Both the position numbers and the translations under genes were made by a program. A stretch of DNA of 22,963 nucleotides from positions 1 to 22,963 of the forward strand of contig JAEYOM010000111.1 of assembly GCA_023411715.1 (NCBI GenBank), written 5' to 3'. The stretch's first letter is position 1; the number at the start of each line of letters is the position of its first letter. The DNA is from Bacillota bacterium (GTDB taxonomy: Bacteria > Bacillota > Clostridia > Acetivibrionales > DTU013). Below are positions 6,825 through 12,426 of this stretch, piece after piece. The notes under the pieces are model-generated. The model ran no database searches and was not told the DNA's origin. It was given only the letters and a program-made list of their open reading frames with translations.

Positions 6825-7957
6825 CCGGCATCCACGCTGATGTATTCAAGCGGATTTACGGGTCTGCCATCCTTCCATACCTCGAAATGCAGATGATATC
6901 CTACAGATATGGCCGAATTCCCGATCCGGGCCACTACATCCCCTCTGTTTATTTTAGCTCCTTTTTGAACGGTGAAACCGGAACAGCCTGCATACACCGT
7001 CTGTAACCCACCCTTATGTGTTATCCTTATGAAAGCGCCGTAGGCCGGAGATATCCCTGCCTCCGCAACCTCGCCATCCGCTGCGGCAACAACGCTGCTG
7101 CCCGGTTTCAAGCCTATGTCTATACCGTTGTGCGTATCCTCATTGGAACTACCACCGCTGATTTTACCAAAAGGAGTATCGAGAGACCCATATGCCGGAG
7201 CGGTCATCTCAGGCAGTTCCACTATACCTTCGTCGCTGCTGGCTGCCAAAACCGAGGTCTGCGGGTGAGCTAAGGCTTCTCCGATCCCGCTTTCATAATT
7301 GTATGCGGCGTCTTCGGAAAAATTGTCAGAAACATTGCTATTTGTGTCCGATGTATTTTCAGAAGTATTGGCTGAATTTTCCGATATATCCGGACTATCA
7401 TCCGCCAGTACCGAGTTCTCCCCTGTGTCATTTGAAAATTTTTCAGAGGTATCCGCCGAACCGGCCTTCGGATTATCCTGCGAAGACGGAGACGTTTCCA
7501 TGGTGGCCTGATTACCCCCGGAGCCGGTCTTTATAGCGGCCCCATTACCCCCGGAGCCGGTCTTCATGCCGGTATTCCCAGCGCTTCCCGACCTATTCAC
7601 GCCATCTGAAGCCTGGCTGTCTTCTGCCGCCAAAAGTCCGCCGTTTCTATTCTTATTCTCCGAACCCGGTGCAATGCTGCTGCGTACATCTGCCGCAAGA
7701 TTTTCAACGTAGCTGAAAACACTTTTCAATTCTACGTTATGGTCCAGGACATAATCCACCTGTTTGGATATAAAATCCGTTGCAGATATATGTATACCTT
7801 TTATAATAACTGTTATCAGGAGCAATATGATGCAGATGATTGTCTGCAAAGCGATAAGCCTTTTGAGCCATCCATTTGACTGTGGTGTCCTTCTTCGTTT
7901 CTGGACCGCAGCCGGCCGCCTGGGTGCATATCTCGGTCTTGCCATGTAACTGTCCAT
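6821..7957 (-). CDS. spoIVFA: SpoIVFA-like LytM-domain protein, regulator of SpoIVFB
   Basis: A 378-residue protein: basic N-terminus, one membrane helix (about 33-54), a long Ser/Thr/Asn/Asp-rich linker (about 95-245), then an M23/LytM domain (about 255-375). The zinc-type residues H276, D280 and H357 are present (HNGID, HLHFEV). The catalytic histidine normally found in 'YAH' is replaced: the sequence reads VYAGCSGF at 321-328. The domain is therefore probably a binding module and not an active endopeptidase, as expected for SpoIVFA, which holds SpoIVFB inactive and is itself cleaved by SpoIVB/CtpB. At 378 residues it is longer than Bacillus SpoIVFA because of the linker, which includes a repeated KTGSGGN encoded by 21-bp direct repeats (7511-7531, 7544-7564). 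The start at ATG 7957 has GGAG ten bases upstream. It overlaps spoIVFB. Confidence 0.83.
   Translation of the reverse strand: MDSYMARPRYAPRRPAAVQKRRRTPQSNGWLKRLIALQTIICIILLLITVIIKGIHISATDFISKQVDYVLDHNVELKSVFSYVENLAADVRSSIAPGSENKNRNGGLLAAEDSQASDGVNRSGSAGNTGMKTGSGGNGAAIKTGSGGNQATMETSPSSQDNPKAGSADTSEKFSNDTGENSVLADDSPDISENSANTSENTSDTNSNVSDNFSEDAAYNYESGIGEALAHPQTSVLAASSDEGIVELPEMTAPAYGSLDTPFGKISGGSSNEDTHNGIDIGLKPGSSVVAAADGEVAEAGISPAYGAFIRITHKGGLQTVYAGCSGFTVQKGAKINRGDVVARIGNSAISVGYHLHFEVWKDGRPVNPLEYISVDAG
7511..7564 (-). repeat. 21-bp direct repeat in the SpoIVFA linker
   Basis: Two identical 21-bp copies (7511-7531 and 7544-7564) repeat with a 33-bp step, exactly 11 codons, so the frame is kept. 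They encode KTGSGGN twice in the flexible extracytoplasmic linker. This looks like a recent in-frame duplication extending the low-complexity spacer. Confidence 0.8.
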
Positions 7958-8120
7958 ATAGACTCATCTCCTGTACAAAAGTGAAATGCCCGTAAATACA
8001 CGAGAATCCTCTATATATATATTTCTGCGATCGCATTTTTATGTATACGAGATATAATCAACAGAGTATTGAACGCCATCGATTTTTGAACAAGACTGCG
8101 CTGGACACGCCACCCAACAT

Positions 8121-8143
8121 AAAAAGCAGCCTTTCAGCTGCTT
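8121..8143 (-). terminator. Rho-independent terminator after mgsA
   Basis: On the minus strand, AAGCAGC and GCTGCTT form a 7-bp stem around TGAAAG, and the 3' arm runs into a TTTTT tract. It lies about 35 bases past the mgsA stop, separating the minCDE-mgsA transcript from spoIVFAB, which would need its own (probably sporulation-specific) promoter in 7958-8120. Confidence 0.85.
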
Positions 8144-8176
8144 CCCGGTTAATTTGCTATTCCAGCCCGACCGCTG

Positions 8177-8569
8177 CTACTTAAGCTCGCGCCAGTGCAG
8201 GTCGCCTCGTTCAAGGCCTTTTATCAATACCTCGGCTGTAGCGATATTCGTTGCAAACGGGATATTGTTAGTATCGCAAAGCCGCAGCAGAGAGTTGATA
8301 TCAGGCTCGTACTCCCTTGGATTCACAGGATCCCTCAGGAATATGACAAGATCGATCTCGTTGAGCGAGACTCTTGCCGCAATCTGCTGCGTACCGCCCA
8401 AGGGCCCGGGTGAAAATTTGTATATGGGCAGTCCGGCCCCCTCGGTGATAAACGAGGCGGTAGTGCCCGTAGCATAAAGCGAATGCTGTTGAAGTATCCC
8501 TTTGTATGCTATGCACAGATCCACCATCAATTCTTTTTTGTTGTCATGTGCTATCAGCGCTATGTTCAT
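8177..8569 (-). CDS. mgsA: Methylglyoxal synthase homologue with altered active site
   Basis: A 130-residue protein clearly of the MgsA family, which converts dihydroxyacetone phosphate to methylglyoxal and phosphate. The fold landmarks IALIAHDNKKELM (H8, D9), LYATGTTASFI, GPLGG, DLVIFLRDP (D80) and IPFATNIATAEVLIKGL are all present. Aligned with E. coli MgsA, however, the catalytic base D71 is T60 here (GGTQQ where relatives have GGDQQ), and H98 is Y87 (REYEPD where relatives have HEPD/HDPD). D91 (D80) and D101 (D90) are kept. Activity is therefore doubtful, and it may have become a binding or regulatory protein. It starts 20 bases after minE and is followed by a terminator, so it is the last gene of the min transcript. 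I keep the symbol for family, not for proven activity. Confidence 0.88.
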   Translation of the reverse strand: MNIALIAHDNKKELMVDLCIAYKGILQQHSLYATGTTASFITEGAGLPIYKFSPGPLGGTQQIAARVSLNEIDLVIFLRDPVNPREYEPDINSLLRLCDTNNIPFATNIATAEVLIKGLERGDLHWRELK

Positions 8570-8589
8570 ATCCCTGCGATACCTTAATA

Positions 8590-8874
8590 TTATTTTCCGC
8601 TGCTTTTGATATTTTTAATAGGAATATTCGCATAAAGTGCGGGTACTATACTCTCGCCGTCGTCGCTCTTTGTCTTGGTAAGCTGTATGTCCAGCGCGCT
8701 TTCGTCGACATCCATGTAATTTGTGATAACTTTTATTATTTCACTTTTAAGCATTTCAAGAAACTGCGGAGAAACGTTCGCACGATCATGGATCAGCACC
8801 AGTTTGAGCCGTTCCTTGGCAACGTCCTTGGAATTCTTTGGTTTACCGAATATTTTACTTAAATCGAGCAGCAT
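8590..8874 (-). CDS. minE: Cell division topological specificity factor MinE
   Basis: A 94-residue MinE. The N-terminal LLDLSKIFGKPKNSKDVAKE is the amphipathic membrane-targeting segment. It leads into the MinD-activating region RLKLVLIHDRANVSPQFLEM, followed by the dimeric anti-MinCD domain (SEIIKVITNYMDVD through IPIKNIK). MinE stimulates MinD ATPase, producing pole-to-pole oscillation that keeps MinC inhibition away from mid-cell. The start at ATG 8874 has GGAGGGG six bases upstream, and the gene follows minD by 17 bases. Presence of MinE, not DivIVA alone, places this organism among spore-forming Clostridia with an oscillating Min system; Bacillus lacks MinE. Confidence 0.93.
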   Translation of the reverse strand: MLLDLSKIFGKPKNSKDVAKERLKLVLIHDRANVSPQFLEMLKSEIIKVITNYMDVDESALDIQLTKTKSDDGESIVPALYANIPIKNIKSSGK

Positions 8875-8891
8875 CCTGATCCCCTCCCTTT

Positions 8892-9692
8892 TCAGTTCGC
8901 CTTCAAGCCGAATAATTTCTTCAGCTTGTCAACAAAGCCTTGATCCTCGTTGAAGGTCATAAAAGGCACTTCTTCGCCCCTGATCCTTCTTACTATGTTG
9001 CGGTAAGCTTGTCCTGCAAGCGCTTTATCATCTGTTATGGCAGGCTCGCCCCTATTCGTGGAGACAACGATCTTCTCGTCGTCCGGCACGACTCCTATCA
9101 GCCCAATCGCGAGAATGTCGATTATATCATCTATCGACATCATGTCGCCGCGCTTTACCATATCTACGCGAAGCCTGTTTATAAGAAGCTTGGGATTTCT
9201 TAATTCGTTAGCCTCGAGCAGGCCGATGATCCTGTCGGCGTCCCTCACTGCCGAAACCTCCGGAGTCGTTACGACGATCGCCCTGTCCGCGCCTGCTATT
9301 GCATTCTTGAAGCCCTGCTCAATACCTGCCGGGCAATCTATCAATATGTAATCAAATTCTTCTTTCAATTCCTGGCACAGCTTCATCATCTGCTGCGGGT
9401 TGACAGCTGTCTTGTCCCTTGTCTGCGCAGCCGGCAGGAGGTACAGCCCTTCATAACGCTTGTCCTTGATGAGCGCCTGTTTAACACGGCAAAAGCCCTC
9501 AACCACGTCCACCAGATCATATACGATCCTGTTTTCCAGTCCCATGACAACGTCGAGATTGCGAAGGCCTATATCTGTATCTACAAGAACTACCTTGCAA
9601 CCCGCCAAAGCAAGTCCCGTGCCCAGGTTGGCAGTTGTCGTCGTCTTTCCGACGCCCCCCTTGCCGGATGTAATAACTATGACTTCACTCAT
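8892..9692 (-). CDS. minD: Septum site-determining ATPase MinD
   Basis: A 266-residue ParA/MinD-type ATPase. The deviant Walker A KGGVGKT is at residues 11-17, the switch I aspartate falls in LVDTDIGLRNLD, Walker B is in DYILIDCPAG, and the C-terminal amphipathic membrane-targeting helix is FVDKLKKLFGLK. ATP-bound MinD dimers bind the membrane, recruit MinC and are displaced by MinE. The ATG at 9692 has AGGAGG seven bases upstream and is preferred over an in-frame TTG one codon earlier. The gene sits 60 bases after minC and 17 before minE, clearly one operon. Sequence and length are normal. Confidence 0.96.
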   Translation of the reverse strand: MSEVIVITSGKGGVGKTTTTANLGTGLALAGCKVVLVDTDIGLRNLDVVMGLENRIVYDLVDVVEGFCRVKQALIKDKRYEGLYLLPAAQTRDKTAVNPQQMMKLCQELKEEFDYILIDCPAGIEQGFKNAIAGADRAIVVTTPEVSAVRDADRIIGLLEANELRNPKLLINRLRVDMVKRGDMMSIDDIIDILAIGLIGVVPDDEKIVVSTNRGEPAITDDKALAGQAYRNIVRRIRGEEVPFMTFNEDQGFVDKLKKLFGLKAN

Positions 9693-9752
9693 CAAAATAC
9701 CTCCTATGTGCCTTTCGACCGGCCATATGTAAAATGATCGAACATTTTTAGC

Positions 9753-10433
9753 TTATTTATACTGGGGCAAAAAGCTTTCGATATATACCAGGTCATCGCG
9801 TACAAAGGCCATCTCAGGGACAAGTCCCCTGCAGGTTTCCTTCGTATCCGGCGGACGCGTGATGACTTCGGCAATCCTGAGCTGAACAGGCTGCAGGCAT
9901 AACGCCGCAACGATCGCGTCCTTGTTGCCGTCGGCCCCGGCATGCACCATACCCCGTAGGGAGCCCATAACTATGACGTTGCCTGTCGCCACCACTTCCC
10001 CGCCCGGATTGACATCGCCTATGACGACAAGATTTCCTTCAAAGCTTATAAGTTTGCCGGACCTTACAGTGCCCTTGTAGAATTTTGTAATGCCTTCCTC
10101 GAGATCCCTGAAAAATACCCGCTTCATCTTGGGCTTTTCAACAGCCTTTTCGGTTTCCTCCACGACAGGTTCGGGCGCTGAGGTATCCTCTTCAAAGCTT
10201 TTAATCTCCGCATTGGTTTTTTTCGAAATGAGTTCCGAAACCATTTTCTCCTGTTCCGCGTTCAGTTTCCTGCCGCGGTACTTTACAGACAGGCTTGCGC
10301 CTTTAAAAAATCTACCCGAAGATTCCAGCTTCCTTGAGATATGCTCGTAAACAGTGTCGAAATCATCCTCTTCCCTCATGATCAGAATCAGGCCGTTTAC
10401 AGTCGCTTTAAAATTGATTATGTTTTCTTCCAT
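9753..10433 (-). CDS. minC: Septum site-determining protein MinC
   Basis: A 226-residue FtsZ-assembly inhibitor. The N-terminal domain (about 1-80) starts MEENIINFKATVNGLILIMR. A charged Glu/Lys/Pro linker (about 75-115) leads to the C-terminal right-handed beta-helix, with the usual GKLISFEGNLVVIGDVNPGG and GNVIVMGSLRGMVHAGADGN repeats, which binds MinD. The start at ATG 10433 has GGGGG eight bases upstream. A longer frame to 10502 adds an atypical hydrophobic extension without a ribosome binding site. In Bacillus minC directly follows mreD; here mrdA, a small coiled-coil gene, ssb and a thymidylate-synthase-like gene intervene. Confidence 0.93.
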   Translation of the reverse strand: MEENIINFKATVNGLILIMREEDDFDTVYEHISRKLESSGRFFKGASLSVKYRGRKLNAEQEKMVSELISKKTNAEIKSFEEDTSAPEPVVEETEKAVEKPKMKRVFFRDLEEGITKFYKGTVRSGKLISFEGNLVVIGDVNPGGEVVATGNVIVMGSLRGMVHAGADGNKDAIVAALCLQPVQLRIAEVITRPPDTKETCRGLVPEMAFVRDDLVYIESFLPQYK

Positions 10434-10518
10434 GTATCGGACCCCCTGTACGAAAGACGGATTCACATAAAATATTATCACATTATTTAGCCAATCAAGC
10501 AAGAAAAAAATGCACGAC

Positions 10519-11265
10519 TCACGTCCGTTCCTTCAGCTGCCGCACCTTCTCGGCTATCTCCGGTTTTGCTTCCTCCATGAGTTCATCGAAGAAGCCCTCG
10601 TACTCGTAAGTGATGTTCTCGCCCCTCTCGATGCCGCGCATGTAGCCTTCCATCAGTTTGAAATCCTTCTCATAGCAGTGGAAGGAATTCGCTCTGTGCG
10701 TATATGTGCCGATACCGACGCCGAGCTCGTCTGCGACGCGCTTCATAAGCATGATGAAGGCGAACATGTTCATGAACGTGGCTTCAGGCGCGTCATTGCT
10801 GCGCATCAGCACCTTCATGTGCATCTTGTTATCGCGGATGAAGAACTGCATATGCTGCAGGCACGCGGGACTCGTATTGCCATGCTTCGTATCGGCGCGC
10901 CAATCCCTGATGTCAACGACGGCCCTCCTGCTGTCGGGATTGCGGCTGAGTTCCTCGTATATGAATGGAAGCTGTTCCTGTATCCTGTTGTGGTACGTAT
11001 ATTCCCAGCCGTGCCCTATCCTGAAATCCAGTATGCCGTCCAGCATCTCCTGCCTGTACTGCTCGAGATCGGCATGTCCTCCGATAAAAAGCCTGCTGAT
11101 CATCGGTTCCGCAAACGGCTCCTCGACAAATATCGTCATGCTGCACTCTTTCTGCTTTTGGTTGTAATCAGGACATTCGCATATCTCGCCATGCTTGTGC
11201 AATGCCTCTATGGAGCGGTGATACGCCTCTGCCAGTGTCCTTCCGCGCACGAACAATTCTTCCAT
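10519..11265 (-). CDS. Thymidylate synthase-family protein with atypical ends
   Basis: A 248-residue relative of ThyA, which methylates dUMP to dTMP using methylene-THF. Aligned without gaps to E. coli ThyA around the nucleophile, it keeps C135 (C146), R155-S156 (R166-S167), D158 (D169), N166 (N177, the residue favouring dUMP), H196 (H207) and Y198 (Y209), plus SRR at 112-114 (R126/R127 region). The N-terminal half is divergent. The C-terminus (LMEEAKPEIAEKVRQLKERT) lacks the conserved end that normally closes over the active site, so the substrate or reaction may differ, for example another pyrimidine methylase or hydroxymethylase. AGAGG lies eleven bases before ATG 11265. It stands alone between the ssb terminator and minC, 85 bp apart, and may be read into minC. 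Family certain, exact function uncertain. Confidence 0.8.
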   Translation of the reverse strand: MEELFVRGRTLAEAYHRSIEALHKHGEICECPDYNQKQKECSMTIFVEEPFAEPMISRLFIGGHADLEQYRQEMLDGILDFRIGHGWEYTYHNRIQEQLPFIYEELSRNPDSRRAVVDIRDWRADTKHGNTSPACLQHMQFFIRDNKMHMKVLMRSNDAPEATFMNMFAFIMLMKRVADELGVGIGTYTHRANSFHCYEKDFKLMEGYMRGIERGENITYEYEGFFDELMEEAKPEIAEKVRQLKERT

Positions 11266-11463
11266 TGTCTCATCATCCTCTCAGAAAATTTTCGACAATA
11301 TTATATTACCATAATGGCACGGGAGTGTTTAAAAAAAAATTCGATAAACCTTCCATTGATCTCGCGGATATCCATACCGGTTTATCCGGCATGCCCTGTT
11401 CTTCTCCCGCTCAGAATGCCGCTACGTCTTGATTTTGTCGGTTTTGCTTTACAAGGAGAAAAT

Positions 11464-11484
11464 AAAAAAAGCCCGAAGGCTTTT
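11464..11484 (-). terminator. Rho-independent terminator after ssb
   Basis: AAAAGCC and GGCTTTT pair across a TTCG-type tetraloop on the minus strand, and the 3' arm continues into seven T residues. It begins 16 bases after the ssb stop and shows that ssb is a separate short transcript. Confidence 0.87.
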
Positions 11485-11499
11485 CTTAGTACCACGTAC

Positions 11500-11874
11500 C
11501 TATGCCGAATAATCATCCGCTTCGCTTTCTGCCACCGCTTCATCGCTCCGTTTGCTGTTGCCGGAGAAATACGCTTTGTCCGCCATAAGCTCAACAGCAT
11601 AGTGCTTCTTACCTTCCGGATCATCCCAGGTTCTGGACTGGAGCCGTCCTTGCACCGTCAACGCTCCGCCTTTTCCAAAGTGATCCGAAATAAACCTGGC
11701 AGTTCCGTTCCACGCGACCACAGGGATGAAATCCGCCTTTTTCTCGCTATTTCCGTCGAACGGATCTCTGTCGACGGCAAGCGTAAAGTTCAGAACAGGC
11801 GTTTGATTTTCCGTTACATACCTTAGTTCGGGATCCTTTGTCAGTCTTCCTGATATTATTGTATTATTCAACAT
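11500..11874 (-). CDS. ssb: Single-stranded DNA-binding protein, short form without the canonical C-terminal tip
   Basis: A 124-residue OB-fold SSB. It opens MLNNTIISGRLTKDPELRYV and contains NFTLAVDR, ADFIPVVAWNGTARF and KGGALTVQGRLQSRTWDD, all standard SSB landmarks. It binds single-stranded DNA in replication and repair. The C-terminus ends SEADDYSA: acidic, but without the usual DDDIPF-like tip with its terminal Phe that recruits partner proteins. It is also shorter than housekeeping SSBs (about 140-175 residues), so it may be a paralogue. AGGAGG lies seven bases before ATG 11874, with a strong promoter upstream and its own terminator downstream. Its place between mrdA and minC is unusual. 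Confidence 0.92.
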   Translation of the reverse strand: MLNNTIISGRLTKDPELRYVTENQTPVLNFTLAVDRDPFDGNSEKKADFIPVVAWNGTARFISDHFGKGGALTVQGRLQSRTWDDPEGKKHYAVELMADKAYFSGNSKRSDEAVAESEADDYSA

Positions 11875-11917
11875 AGTCCAACCTCCTACAATGCAATTTT
11901 TATTAGATTAATACAAT

Positions 11918-11945
11918 AATATAATTGTTTGGCAATATTTGTCAA
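11918..11945 (-). promoter_or_regulatory. Promoter of ssb
   Basis: On the minus strand a perfect TTGACA (11945-11940) precedes TATATT (11923-11918) with a 16-base spacer; TATTAT at 11921-11916 gives an 18-base alternative. The ssb start codon is about 45 bases downstream. Confidence 0.75.
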
Positions 11946-12074
11946 TTGCTGCAGGGAAATATATTTTCTATGTAAAGTAGAGGACAAGGTATGGCCTGTC
12001 CTTGACGGAGGGGAGATGCCTGTATCCGCCTGCGCCACACCGCCATGCACTGCCCCACCTATCCCCTGATAAAT

Positions 12075-12104
12075 AAAAAGCAGACGAACCATAAGATCAT
12101 CTGC
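12075..12104 (-). terminator. Rho-independent terminator after the small coiled-coil gene
   Basis: On the minus strand GCAGATGA and TCGTCTGC form an 8-bp stem (one G-T) around a 9-base loop, followed by TTTTTATTT. It ends the transcript coming from mreBCD-mrdA and the small gene, about 30 bases past the latter's stop. Between it and the ssb promoter (11946-12074) I see only a short AGGACA/TGTCCT inverted repeat. Confidence 0.82.
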
Positions 12105-12132
12105 CTGAAGCTATAATTTGCTTTTGCCACTG

Positions 12133-12348
12133 TCAGGTGTTTGCCGCTCCGCCTTTTATAACACGGATTTCTACCTGCTGTTTTTCAACCATAGATTTCA
12201 AATCGGTGATATCTTCTATTGTCCTGGCTACTACCTCTGTTATTCCATCAACCTTTTTATCCAGTTGCTTTACGCTATTTTTAACAGTGGTGACATCAAT
12301 CTCAATCTTATCTAGCTTCTCCAGAATCTTGTTCAGTACTTCTTCCAC
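12133..12348 (-). CDS. Small coiled-coil protein of unknown function
   Basis: A 71-residue protein, EEVLNKILEKLDKIEIDVTT onward, with leucine, isoleucine and valine at regular heptad positions over nearly its whole length (NSVKQLDKKVDGITEVVART, then IEDITDLKSMVEKQQVEIRV). It is therefore a soluble coiled coil that probably oligomerises. I prefer the GTG at 12348 because GGGAG lies nine bases upstream; an in-frame GTG two codons earlier would be only three bases from it. The gene follows mrdA by 78 bases, before a terminator, so it is probably the last gene of the elongasome transcript. Similar short coiled-coil proteins are often phage- or plasmid-associated or unnamed. I cannot assign a function. 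Confidence 0.65.
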   Translation of the reverse strand: MEEVLNKILEKLDKIEIDVTTVKNSVKQLDKKVDGITEVVARTIEDITDLKSMVEKQQVEIRVIKGGAANT

Positions 12349-12426
12349 ATTCACACACTCCCTTTACGATAGATATTCTATCAAACCGGTAAATGAATTG
12401 CCATATGACTTATATCTATATTTTCC

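Noticed and set aside
7958..8072. Possible sigma-E-type promoter for spoIVFA (GTATACAT near 8041-8048 with CAATACT near 8065-8071, minus strand)
   Set aside because: Only a partial match and the spacing is slightly long. Expected biologically but not supportable from sequence.
11290..11350. Minus-strand promoter for the ThyA-like gene (TATAAT near 11299-11304)
   Set aside because: The -10 is good but no -35 can be seen at 16-18 bases, so I do not list it as a feature.
10510..11826. 438-codon plus-strand frame opposite the ThyA-like and ssb genes
   Set aside because: Antisense shadow of two clear genes with strong family motifs; no ribosome binding site.
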